Below are positions 13,273-24,254 of a stretch of 64,000 nt of DNA, piece after piece. Numbering within the stretch: the stretch's first letter is position 1; the number at the start of each line of letters is the position of its first letter. Where the stretch lies: contig JASANE010028510.1 of NCBI GenBank assembly GCA_030248225.1, forward strand, positions 35,813-99,812, written 5' to 3'. Source of the stretch: Trileptium ribeirensis (taxonomy: Eukaryota; Nematoda; Enoplea; Enoplida; Thoracostomopsidae). The notes under the pieces were generated by a model. It had not been told where the DNA came from. It saw only the letters and a list, made by a program, of their open reading frames with translations, and made no database searches. The position numbers and the translations under genes are program-made.

Positions 13273-15403
13273 CTGAAGTCAGTCAAACTAAGGCGTAAAT
13301 ATCATTAAAATCAAGTTTGCGCCAATAATGTCTTCATAGTCCTTAAGAGATGACACAAAATACACTCTCTTCGCAGAGCAATATAAGCAAATAAAAGCGA
13401 AAAATAAAATTAGAAGTCTAATTTCACGATTTAAAATATACAATTTGCCTACAAAATTCACAATGGTGATAATGCTAGCTTTCGGCGAATATTTTTATTT
13501 GTAACGTTTATCGAACTCAACTGGGATACAGTATCCTAATCGGATACGTGGTAAGCGAAAATACATATTTCTAATTGAAGAAATGTGGTTGAGACAAAGC
13601 CCGGGGACATAAGCAAGCGCGTATAAAAACAAAGATCAGGAAGCTCCAATTTTTATTTCATAGAAGCGTTTGCTGTGCTATTCAAAATATCAATTCATTA
13701 ACTGAAATAATTATATCACATTTCAATATCCAAATCGACAGACAAGGGAAATTTGGCAAAAAATTAGCCTTAGCTATCTCGCAAGCTTTACAGTATCAGA
13801 ATCCCTTCCCACGAAAATGTCAGCAATTGTAAGTAAATTTTTGTGCGAATTATATGCAATTTCGACATTGTAAAAAAATTTACACCCGTGTCGGACTTTG
13901 AACTTCAATTATATATAGGGTTTCGCCATTTCTTAATACTACTCAATATTATCATGAGTTTACGATTATTTCTCAAGAATCTTAATAAACCATTGATATT
14001 ATAAATTAAATTTGCGTGGTATCCATCAAATTCTTCAAACGCTGAGAGATCACAATGTGAAACTGCAAAGTACCATTTTTTCAAAAGTTATGACTAAATC
14101 TATTTCAAATCTTCCCGTCTCTATGCTCATTGGACACATAATAACCAATCCTACGGTTTTTGCAAGTGACGTGATAATAGGCGTAGCGCTGCTATTAATG
14201 CATTGCCGCTTGATTATTGTTATTCAAGGACTTCAAAAGTGGTTCCGCCAAATTTAGAACTTTGAAATACGAAATAGATTTCATTAAAGCTATTCTAAAT
14301 ATAGAATGTCTCCTCAACATACCTGGGGATGCTGGAAAACATGACCACGGAGAAGCCAAAAATCTACCTAAAACACGACCTAGGTGGGTGATGAGAACCG
14401 TAGAAGTCCTGGGTGCAACCGATAATGCAGCTCCCACTCTGCACATAAGCCTGCGCACTGAACATACGTAGATTAGCCGCACTCTGTTCAATATTGCCAA
14501 GGGGCGCCAAAAATGCCAGGCGCGTCCACCAGGAGAAGCCAGATTCTAAAATTCAAGTTTGACCGAACGTGCACCGTAAATAATGCACTCCGTATGCAAA
14601 TACAGAATGTGTTTCTCCACAAAATGAGCCCAATTTCACCAATATAGCTGAACTGGTTGTAGAGATGTGGTTCTTCGGGCTAATTTGGGATCTTAAGGAC
14701 TCGTATAACACCCGTTTTGACTCAAACCCTGCTTCGTAAAGGAGCCACGTAGCAAAGGACGATACACGTTGCTCGCTCAACAAAATAAGCCCAATTTTAG
14801 ACAGGTATTTACACCGGTATTATACATGACGGGTCGAGATACAATAAATAACACAATTTATCATGATCTTCGCGGTGTTACCCTAGCCCTTTTCGCCCGC
14901 TTTTGGCTTTTGGGAGGTAAGATGTTGGTATCGACTTTCCGCTGATCTAGTTAGCCACAAACATATATTTCAATCTTTCAAATGAGCAATCGCAAGAATC
15001 AACCGCCCAGTCGATGGTGAGTTACGAACGACACCCATAAAAACTTAATAAGGAACATTGTCAAATGTTATCACTGCCACGGTCAGAGATAATTTTTCGA
15101 CTCGCTCGTTTCAATAAACACAATCAGAATTCAATTAGGGCGAAACTTTATTTGCTTAACGTCGGAAAAACTTTCCCATGAAAAGGCAAATACCGCAAGG
15201 CACATTTCAACCAGCGTTTAAACAAGCAACATGTAATTACACCACTATAACGTGCAATAAAAGTGAAAAACCGCATCGGTGTGTACCCGTCGGTATCCTG
15301 TGCATCGATGGGCCAAATGCGTATTTTCATCGATAATTATATCCTCAAATTTACGAATCCTACAAAATCGAGCAAAAGCCATATCATCAAACCTAAAACG
15401 CAC
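13273..15403 (-). other. RNF11-like gene, intron 2
   Basis: Intron of about 2.1 kb with donor GTGCGT (15403 downwards) and acceptor TTCAG. It contains no supported gene. A more GC-rich patch at 14,310-14,540, open on both strands, could be an old repeat fragment but is not identifiable. Confidence 0.85.
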
Positions 15404-15627
15404 TCTTTATCAGCTGTTTTAGTTTCGCCTTCGATATAAATATCGGTCGGCAAGTGTTGAATGAGGCTAATGCGTTGAGCGATTTTGATCTGTTCTTCTT
15501 CGGATATTAAATGCGGTCCTTCGGTTAACGAATTATTCCGACGAGCCGAACTTTGATTAGGTCCGAACTGGAATTGACCTCCTTGCTGACGACGAGACGC
15601 CGTCGAGGACGATCCCGGATTGACCAT
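15404..15627 (-). CDS. RNF11: RNF11-like gene, exon 2
   Basis: Middle exon, encoding residues 70-143 plus two bases of codon 144. The acceptor TTTATTATTTCAG precedes codon ATG (a Met here, not the start) and the donor AAAGA|GTGCGT gives phase 2, which fits exon 3. The conserved core is EEEQIKIAQRISLIQHLP at residues about 112-129, the stretch just ahead of the RING in RNF11 proteins of animals. The exon's first part is Ser/Gln/Arg-rich and not alignable by eye. Read alone, the frame continues into the intron to a stop, so an unspliced reading would miss the RING. Confidence 0.9.
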
Positions 15628-17931
15628 CTGAAATAATAAATAGGAACTCGTTAAGCGACGAAATGCGAAACGAGTGTGCCGAGACTATGCCCAGTGGCTA
15701 CGTGAAGTTTCTAGGCCGCCTCAAAGTCCCCTAGTTAGAATACACCAACAATCCGTTAAAGTCAATGCTACGACCATTTCGCAACTAATAACAAACATGA
15801 GTAGGGATTTTTTATGGTAGGCGGGGGGGTGACTACTCGTTGGCACTGCGTGACAACCAAAACACACCTCCCTGATCCCTAAAATTTTCAATAATTTTCA
15901 CTAGTTCAAATTTGGCTTCGCCACGATTTACACATTTTTTGCAAACGTTGTGTCGAATTTCCTTAATTTTAACTAAAATTTTCGATATTTGCTAAATTCT
16001 CGGTCTTTATTACGTATATATTTCTAACAAAGACACGGCCCATGTCACCTTTAGGGGTCGGACGTTATAACGTTAGAAAAAATAACAGCTTAGAGCGGGG
16101 GGTTCGGGGGGGCGGCAGCCCCCGACTTAGGGCTAGTACATGGCTCATATAAGGACCTTAGCTTACACTAAGACTAAGGATTAGGCTTAGTATATCGGGA
16201 ACGGCATGGCATGCATTATTCTTCGGCCCCTAAAGGTTACATTGGCCAAAGACCCTTTCCAAATTTAAATATCATAACTTTCAAGCGTGAACCTCATATA
16301 TAGTCAATAAATAGAAGATTTCATTTTTTGGGGGAGGGACATTTTTTAACTTTTGGAATTTAGCTGAAAATAGCTGCTCTGACAAAAATTTCTGTGTAGC
16401 AAAGTTGTATATAAGTTTCGAGGAAGGGTCTTAGTTTTTGATCCGATACATCTGCAAAAGCTAACAACGTAATGTCAGTGGACTCCGCATAGCCAAAAGT
16501 CCAAGGTTTCAAATTCCAGCCGGGTATGTGTTTGGAGAAAAAATCACTGGAAAAAAGCGAACACATATCTCTGTACACAAGTTATATATATTACGCGCGC
16601 GACAAAATTTGCGGAAATATACCCAGCAATGAGCTATGCGTTGCATAAGTAGACAAAAAGAATTTTTGGACAGGTGATCGCCATTTAAGGAAACACCACT
16701 CACGACGCTAACTCCAATGAAAATCTAACTTTATGCTATCGGGCATGGAACAACCGCACCAACCTCGCATATTTACTAGTATGTAACTCGATTTGCAATA
16801 TGTGGATATCGCACAATACCGCACAAGTTGTCATTTTGTGTAATCACATGTAACAGGATGTGTCTGATAAGCACCCTAAAACCTCTGCAACCGTGAGCCC
16901 ACTGAGAACCCTAAAACATTACCGACAATAAATAAACCGAAAACAACTTAAAAACGCCCTAAGTGTTTGTGCTGGTCTCTAGATAAACAAATTATCGTAT
17001 TCAGCATGAAGAGAAACCTATATATACACCATTCTCGATTACCTGCATGCAACAATTAACCAAAATGCTGAAGACATTTTATAAATAGCCTCACTGAGAC
17101 CAAAAACTATATAGACCATTATTCATGCATTGCGCGAGTTACACAAACAAGCCACTGAAAGCAGGCATAGTCTGGAAATTGCGGTACCTTTACGCTAAAC
17201 CCTTTGAAAACCATGAAAGTGCATGGAATTCACATTCTAGACTATAGATAACTAAATCATTGTATTCAGCATTCACAAAAACCTTATATATCATTCTTCA
17301 TGCCCCGCACGCAAAACATAACCAATTAAATGAAAACATACATTTTGGAAGCTGGGATAGTCGACCCTAGAGCTCTTGAAACTCCATGAAAATGTATAAT
17401 ATATTTATAGTCAAGTCAGACTCTAAATGACAAAATCATCGTATTCTGCGTACTTTACAACCAAATACACACTCGTAAGGCGAAAACATGCCGATAAAAT
17501 GTATACAGTTCCGGCAACGGGTTGACGAACCATATTCGTGCCTATAGCGGCGCATGGCAAAAACTGTTGTTCAGTAAAGTTGCAGATCTAGGTGAGCCCC
17601 GATTTGACTCCCCTTATGAATTTTAAATCGGGATACCTCCCGACCACTGCGCACATACCCCCGGTCCGCGAGGGTGTGTGGACAAGCCGTGAGTACGAAA
17701 CTATTAGAGCAGCGCCAGCACAAAGTTAGGTGCACAACACTTGCAAAAATCCACCAACTCAGTGAAGATATATCCATGATCAAGACAGACAAGAAGTTTT
17801 TTAACACTTTTACGCAACATTTGGACACTCCGCTCGCCCTGAATCATGAATTAAATATTGTGAACAAGTATCATTATTAGTTTATATGACTAGACATTAA
17901 AACTGTTCAAAAATCGTTTAATCGTTCCAAC
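15628..17931 (-). other. RNF11-like gene, intron 1
   Basis: Intron of about 2.3 kb. It includes a G/C-rich palindromic patch at about 16,094-16,132 (runs of six and seven G, then CAGCCCCCG) and otherwise AT-rich sequence with no supported gene. Confidence 0.8.
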
Positions 17932-18138
17932 CTCATCATAATACAAAGATCCCGATTGAAATGCACCGCCGCCTCCTACCGAGCCGCTCGATTCTCGCTC
18001 CATCGAATGTCCTAGCTGTGGACGTTCTTGTTGAGATAGCTGTCCGGTCAACCCACGTCTGGAATACCCAGACGTCGAAGTCGTATCAGGTTCCAACAAA
18101 TTTCGATCGTCATCGGTTACACCGAGACAATTCCCCAT
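17932..18138 (-). CDS. RNF11: RNF11-like gene, exon 1 (N-myristoylation site)
   Basis: First coding exon, 69 codons from ATG at 18138-18136. The protein begins MGNCL, the same N-terminus as known RNF11, where Gly2 is myristoylated and Cys4 palmitoylated, placing the protein on endosomal membranes. The acidic DDDRNLLEP follows as in the family. I place the donor at GAG|GTTGGA (17931-17930), which is in phase 0 with exon 2; an in-phase alternative is TCG|GTAGGA about 45 bases earlier. The PPxY motif that lets vertebrate RNF11 bind WW domains of HECT ligases is not present; the nearest sequence is SLYYDE. Total product is about 346 residues, against roughly 154 in vertebrates. Confidence 0.88.
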
Positions 18139-18199
18139 TATTACTATTATTACTAGTATTCACGGCGATCGAAACATATATACATACAACTATTCAAAA

Positions 18200-19440
18200 T
18201 CAGATATTTTTGAATAAAATAATTGTTGGGTGGAGACGTTTTCTAACAAATAAGAACCGATTTCTAAAATAAAAATGACAAGTTATTCGCTCAGCGAGAG
18301 AAAACTGAGAGGACAAACTATAGCACCAATGCCCTAGAGAACACTAGCGCTGAGCTTAAACACACTAACAATGAATAACGCCTACACATCTGACTATAGT
18401 CTGACTGACCCAGCACGCCTATACATGACACTTAAAAAAGTTTAAGTTTGACTATTCGGATGTCCCATTGATATGGCTTAGATCCTTGAGAGTTCAAGTA
18501 AGCAAAAATAAATCAATACTAAACTTATGGCATCAGGATGATCCCATGCCGTCTTATAAATCTATATACAGTAAAACAATGAAGAAATACAATTACGGTA
18601 AGTTAAAAATTTTTTTTAAATAATCTGTAAGGTGAACTTACATTGCCATAATATTAATGTTTTTCTGGGATCTTTAAGAACGTAGAAAGCTAAAAATGCT
18701 TCATATATTTTCATTTTAGCAACATGTGTTGGGTATTGCATTCCGCCAAGTATTAGGCTGAACAAGTTCGATTTGAACTTAATACAACACTCGAATGGGT
18801 CAAACAACTACCGCAAACATCCATGTGACGTTGTTTTGTTGACATAAGCTTAAGGTAAACGATTCATACAATGTTAAAATGACAAAGCCTACTAAAAACT
18901 TGCTTCCTGTTTACATTTTCAGGACAATTTGTTCGTGTAAAAATTTTGTTTTGTATGGTGTGAAGGTTAAATAATCACCGTCTTTTGTAGAAATTTAAAA
19001 CTGTTAAACCGGGATTGGTTTTTCCCTTTCGCCGGAACCGGAATTTCGTTATTACCTGCTTTTGACGCGTATCCGAAAGCATACTACGCTTTAAGCCAGT
19101 ACCATTGAGCTTATTCCTTCAGTTACAGAGAAAAAATAAAAACGTAAAGCACAAAACGCTACGTACCTTCGTTTAATTGACAAATTACTAAACTTCGTTT
19201 ATTTTTAGTTCCAAATTGTATCTTCTTGAGCCTCCTGCTGTGTCCTAACTCAACAACCTATAAACGGTTAATGATACTACAGGAAGCTGCAGATGGTTGT
19301 ATGTTTTGTGTTAACTAAAGACTTTACAGTTGCGATATTAAAGAAATTGTTAGTTTTATAATTTTGCTGGAAAATTGTTAAATTAAAGGTCGCCGAATAA
19401 ATTTGACATTTCAATTTGTAAAAGATGTTTATAGTTGATC
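18200..19440. other. AT-rich sequence upstream of RNF11-like gene
   Basis: Presumably includes the promoter and 5' UTR of the minus-strand RNF11-like gene, but no TATA box or initiator can be assigned with confidence. A short CCGGAACCGG-containing repeat lies at about 19,012-19,066 (see the 55.4 kb repeat family). No gene seen. Confidence 0.5.
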
Positions 19441-19860
19441 GCATATAAATTCAGTGTGGTTAGCAGAGTCGACGTTTCACTAATAATCGAATTCTGTTTC
19501 GTGCGGTTGTTTGACGGCGGTTTTTGCTGGTTGATTTATTAAAGTTAGAGTTGCTATAGATTGATTTGTTTAGCGGACGGCTCCAGTAGTCGGCTGCCAC
19601 CTAATAAACACTAGGACTTCCCTGTTTGCTTAGCGGACGGATGCAAGGCTGTCAGTAGGCGTTTTCTCCAAGGACGTGATCGTTTGCACAGCGGACGACT
19701 AATGCTGAAACTTCGGACTGACCGGGTGTTAAGTAGACGGCTTGCGTCTGTAGAAACGGACGTGCATGTTTGCGTCGCGGACATACGCGGCTGATAATAG
19801 CGGTATTAGCGGACCCGTAACGAGCATCGTTACATTTGGAGGCTGTACTGGAGAACGATA
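19440..19860 (+). mobile_element. retroelement leader with GTTTGC-TAGCGGACGG repeats and possible primer-binding site
   Basis: GTTT(G)(C/T)TTAGCGGACGG-type units recur near 19565, 19625, 19684 and 19768, the first three about 60 bp apart. The block ends GTTACATTTGGAGGCTGTACTGG (19,828 on), which looks like an LTR end (...ACA) followed by a TGG-type primer-binding site. A gag-like open frame starts soon after. Reading: the 5' end of a plus-strand LTR retroelement, truncated downstream at 20,475. The matching 3' LTR is not in the window. Confidence 0.45.
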
Positions 19861-19979
19861 AACCGCAAACCAACAATAGCAATCGCGGATCAAGTCGCAG
19901 AATTTCGGCAAAGTATGTGCACGTAACTGCTTCTCAACAAACCAAAGCTCTTCTCCGTTAGCCGCTTTGTGAAACTGAG

Positions 19980-20327
19980 AAGCACATTGCTGAAGTTTTA
20001 AGTGTGCTGAACGACATACAAACTTGTTTGTCCGTACTTATTGCCACGTGCAACAAAGCATTACCGGCAATTAATACTCAGTTAGACGCCATACGTGGAG
20101 CCATTATAACGCAGCGCGCAAACGCAGCTGACCAATACATTGCAGAATTCCAGCAATGTATAGTTAAGCTAAACGAAAAGATTGCTGGGCACTACGTTAC
20201 TATAGACGGACTGGTAGCTTCTAGTGGTGCTGCTGACACGGTACAGATAGATCAGCAGTGTAAGCAGGAAAGGTCAGTTCGAAGCTGTTTTGAAAAGGTC
20301 AGCAAACATTTAGAAGATTCGAAGTAA
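19980..20327 (+). pseudogene. gag-like fragment, helical N-terminal region
   Basis: Open from just after a TAG in 19,958-19,969, with the first Met at 20004, to a stop at 20325-20327. The product is alpha-helical by appearance (ETEKHIAEVLSVLNDIQ, then regular Leu/Ile/Ala spacing) with no zinc knuckle. It follows a probable primer-binding site, which argues for the N-terminal part of a retroelement Gag. A second short frame starts at 20338 and stops at 20437-20439; it carries the GEKAIGIKKGTGFVIEG segment discussed under findings. Both are then cut by the LTR that begins at 20476. Family not identified. Confidence 0.4.
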
Positions 20328-20475
20328 AGATTCATAAATGAGTCAACATGGTTCAAATGTTCCGACTGTACAGTTTAATGGCGAAAAAGCTATCGGAATT
20401 AAAAAGGGGACGGGATTCGTCATTGAAGGTGAAAAGTGAACAAAATTTAGATTGTACTTTGAGACCCCCGGTAGC

Positions 20476-21248
20476 TGTTATTTTAGAATGGAATGATGGG
20501 GGTATGGTTGGAGGTTGTTTTTATGACGGCTATCGGTAATTAAATGGGGAAGGGATTTGTCACCAGAAGTTGTGGCGTTCGAGGTGTGGCCAGTAGAATG
20601 CCGGTGGGAAACGAAGTGATGCGTATTCCTTGTGCGTGTGCCTGTTTATTTCTAAGCGATGCGGCTCTCTTGAGCTCTGCGGCGGGACCAGCTCTACTCA
20701 CTCTGGTTTCAGCCAGTTAACCACCATAGCCGCAAGTAAAAGTGTTTATTTAACATGATCACAGATAAGGCCCTTTTCTTTAGTACCACCAGGCTTATCT
20801 CACGCCACTGATATCACCGATAACTCTCAATCTGTTTCTGACTAGGCCACTATATACCCACGGCTTAGTTCTTTAAGCCTGAACACCTGGGTTTTATTTG
20901 GGAAATAACATTACTATAAATATTTAATACTGATACTAACGTACCTATGTGTGATATAATCTAGTTCCTACTCACGTAGCAGCCCTTCATTTTACACCGC
21001 AGTAGGTCCTTCTTTGAAACTCTAATCCAATAAATAAAACCAAAAAATATCCAATCTCGTTGAGAATAACCCTACAGCCTTATGCTAAGCACGCAGTTCT
21101 TTGCGCGGAAATCAGTAAGAATAAACAGAAAGCGTCGAGAGCGCATTGATAGAAAATATAAGCGTCGAGAGCGCATTCTTCGCGCACCGACATCGGTGAA
21201 GATAAATCAAGACTGACATTAGAACTAAAACAAAACTTAATACATACA
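20476..21248 (-). repeat. LTR, 3' copy relative to gag
   Basis: Direct repeat of 26167-26930. Shared landmarks in the same order: TGTTATTTTAGAATGGAATG, GGCTATCGGTAATTAAATGGGG, GTGGCCAGTA-AATGCCGG, GCGTATTCCTTGTGCGTGTG, CCACTATATACCCACGGCTT, CAGTTCTTTGCG. Differences include a duplicated AAGCGTCGAGAGCGCATT unit here at about 21,130-21,180. The terminal part resembles the ends of the 27-46 kb elements. Confidence 0.85.
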
Positions 21249-21296
21249 TATATATATATTAAGTTTGGAATCAGGGATATATATCAGGGGATAACC

Positions 21297-22033
21297 GGAA
21301 CCGTCCATTTAAACCGGATCCAGAACCTGGTCTTCAAAATCTATATAATATAAAACAGATGAAAGAAGAAATGCAAATACAGTGGATTTAAAATGTGCTA
21401 AAAATAACTTTTACAATAAACTTAATGCATTGGCATGACATTATTGCCTTTCTAGAACATTAAAGAGACTGAGGAAGCTAAATAATTTTAAGTACTTATC
21501 GATCAATATGTCAGTTTTTGGACCCTCAGAGCAAAAAATGCCTTCCACCATACATCCTTGCGTATATTGCATCAAAATCAATGTGCTTATAAACGCATGG
21601 TGCGTGGAATAAACACTTTCGCTCTGTAGAAGAAACACTTTCGCTCTGTGTTATAATCTCAAGTTAATAATTATAGTTAATAGTAATATTATAGTAATTA
21701 AGTTAATAATCTCAAGTTTCCTACAGAAGAACATGTAACAAACGTATGTGTAGAAAAAGAGGCGACTGGAGACAGAGCGAAAGTGTGTATTCTACACTCC
21801 AAGCGTTGTAAGCACATTCAATTTGACGCAGTATACCAAATGGTGTATAGTGGAAGGCATTTTTTGCTCTGGGCGTCCAAAACCGATGTATTGATCGATC
21901 AATAAACATTATTAGCTTCCTCAGTCTGCATTTTAAATCTACTATGCCTTGATTTCTTCCTTCATCTGCTTTACTATATATAAATTTCGAACGCCAGGTT
22001 CCGGTTCCGGATTTGGTTTAAATGGACGGTTCC
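21297..22033. mobile_element. 737-bp foldback (long-inverted-repeat) element
   Basis: Starts GGAACCGTCCATTTAAACC and ends with its reverse complement, and the two arms continue to match inwards for roughly 300 bp: GAAGAAATGCAAATACAGT-GATTTAAAATG against CATTTTAAATCTACTATGCCTTGATTTCTTC, GCTAAATAAT/ATTATTAGC, GACACAGAGCG-type segments. Both arms carry the CTTTCGCTCTGT motif. No coding capacity is seen. It lies inside the LTR element and so inserted after it. A second, partial copy is at 63,120-63,522. Confidence 0.85.
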
Positions 22034-22137
22034 ACGGACTAGGCCGTGAAGTTTCTTAATTCCTTCCAGGTGCGCATCGATGTAGTATCTTGATAGCACC
22101 GTCGGATCGCTATACCGTTCGTGTTCTTCTGTTCTAT

Positions 22138-23500
22138 CTATTTGGTTCCCTCTACGAATTGCTCTTTGCCTTCCGCCCATATATCTTTGGTGTTCTTTGG
22201 TTCTTTTTGATTGTTCTTCCTATGCTGTACTCCACTGTGTCTCAGAGGCTGGTTATACGTTCTTTCATTTTGTAGATTTGATTGCTTTGGTACCACTCTG
22301 TATCGGTTTTGACTTTGTTGTTTGTTCTCGCTTTGTTCCGCATTTTTCGGGATGCATTGTTCCATTCTATGGCCTAACCTTCTACAGTTGCCACACCTTG
22401 GTGGTATTCGATTCGTCCACGTTTGTTGGTTTTGCTGTTGTTGACTTGCCACCGATATTGACATTCTTTGCTGTTGTTGCCAATTCGTTTGCGGTTGCGT
22501 TGATTGCTGCGGTACTTGCACCGGGTACATCCTTGGTTGTTGTGTTTCCACTGCTTCATAATATGGTTATACCGATTGCTGATAATTTATGCCGTTCTGT
22601 GTTGACATCACTGGTATCGGTATCGTCCACGGTTGCACGATTTGTTGCTGTTGTGGTTGGCGTACGTGTATCGATTGATTGTTGCACCGTGGTGGACGCC
22701 ATTGCGTTTGCGGTCTTCGCAATCTCGGTTGCATCGCTTGTTGGCCGGTGTTCGCTCTCGTTTGGTTTGCATTCGGTTGACCCGTTCCACTGCATTGTAT
22801 TTCTATGTATCTTGGTCGTTGCTCGTTTGTACTCTGCAATTCTAGGGTCATATGTTGATCGAGGCTTTCCACCGCTTCAGCTTTCTCCATCAATGTTGCG
22901 AAGATCTCTTCTTTCGTGACGCACAATCGCTTTCGGGTTTCATCCTTTAACCATGTGGTCAAAGCTGGCTTGAGAATTTCTTCGACGATTGATTCGGCTA
23001 TGCCTTTCATAATTAAGTGTCGAGCTGCATACACCCGTATACCATCGACGAAATCTTTGACTGTTTCCGTTTACCGTAGACTTTGCAGCTTGTTCATGTG
23101 ATTCGTCGTCTTTGGTACGTCGAATCTTTCTCTGAATTTCTTTACCAATTCGTTGTAGTTCATAATTCTTTGGCTTTCTCGAGCGTCAATACTTCTAACT
23201 ATTCTTCCGCCTTCCCGTACATCTTTACTTTCAGGACTCGGAGTTTCTCTTGTTCATCGTCAATCCCATTTTGAGCCAACGCTTGTAGAGTTTTTTGCGA
23301 AACTTTTCGAAGCTGCTATCGCCTTTGTACGGTTGTAGGTTGCGTTGTCGCTCTCCATTTTAGCCAAAATTGCTTGGCCGATTGAATGTTGTGCTGCATT
23401 CGTGCTTGTGACATTTCTTTAGTCGCCACCTTGATGAGTGCTTCGATCAACTGTTGGTTCATCACCATTAAATTAACGTTTCGCCAACAGTTACGAATAA
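22138..23500 (-). pseudogene. retrotransposon Gag with CCHC zinc knuckle, frameshifted
   Basis: Read from about 23,500 downwards on the minus strand. A capsid-like region (PYKGDSSFEKFRKKLYKRWL, in a frame interrupted by shifts between 23,480 and 23,040) is followed by an open stretch 23034-22567 (155 codons, helical then Gln/Arg/Asn-rich). After another shift come 22551-22138 (137 codons), with a Gln-rich linker and the zinc knuckle CGNCRRLGHRMEQC, a C-x2-C-x4-H-x4-C nucleocapsid motif that binds genomic RNA in virus-like particles. At least three frame breaks mean no intact Gag is made here. The neighbouring LTRs support the assignment. Confidence 0.7.
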
Positions 23501-24254
23501 TTGTTTTTGTTCTCCACTACATGCTATTGTTTTCAGTCACTAGAGTCTTTTCGTTGCGTTGTTGTTCTTTCCTTTTTGCGCTTGATGTTCCGTTGGGTCC
23601 GTTCTTTGTTTGACCATTCTTTTGACTTTGTGAGTCCTTTCTTTCTTGAATATCTTTCTTTCCTATTTTCTTCACCGACGTGGTAGGTTCTTTCGAGCGT
23701 TTCTTAAGATTGTATAACTTTCGTCCTCCACTAGTGAGCGGTTTTTTTGCCTCTGGTTGTAGGTTGCGTTGTCGTTCTCCATTAAACCAAAATTGCTTGG
23801 CCGATTGAATGTTGTGTTGCGTTCGTTGCTTGTGGCATTTCTTTAGTCGCCAGATTGATCAATGCTTCGATCAACTGTTGGTTCATCACCATTAAATTGT
23901 TTTGTTGGCTTTCGTGACCATTTTGGTTGGTTGTCGCCATTGCTAGTTGCGGTTGATGAAGTTGACATACCTACGGTGTCGCTGTTGCTAACGGTGCTAA
24001 AGGGTTGACCACCGAATTGTTCTAATAAACAGTACTTGGTTGTATTGCGGGGCTACTGGAGATATGCAATAGTATCCGTATACTTCGTTCACTGTTCTTC
24101 GGTTTTGGCTCCCTGAGCTCGTTGTTTGGGGCGCACCGCAATTCGTTACTATGGATTGGGCTTGCGTTTGATTGTACGTGTTCGCCATGTGGGTTGCACC
24201 GAACTTTGCTATTGCGTGCGATATTTGTGGTAGACTCGATGCGTTCCCCATTTT

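Noticed and set aside
22197..22919. Long plus-strand open frame (240 codons), hydrophobic, opposite the Gag.
   Set aside because: It is the antisense shadow of the Gln/Arg-rich Gag reading; the apparent membrane character comes from CAA/CAG read on the opposite strand.
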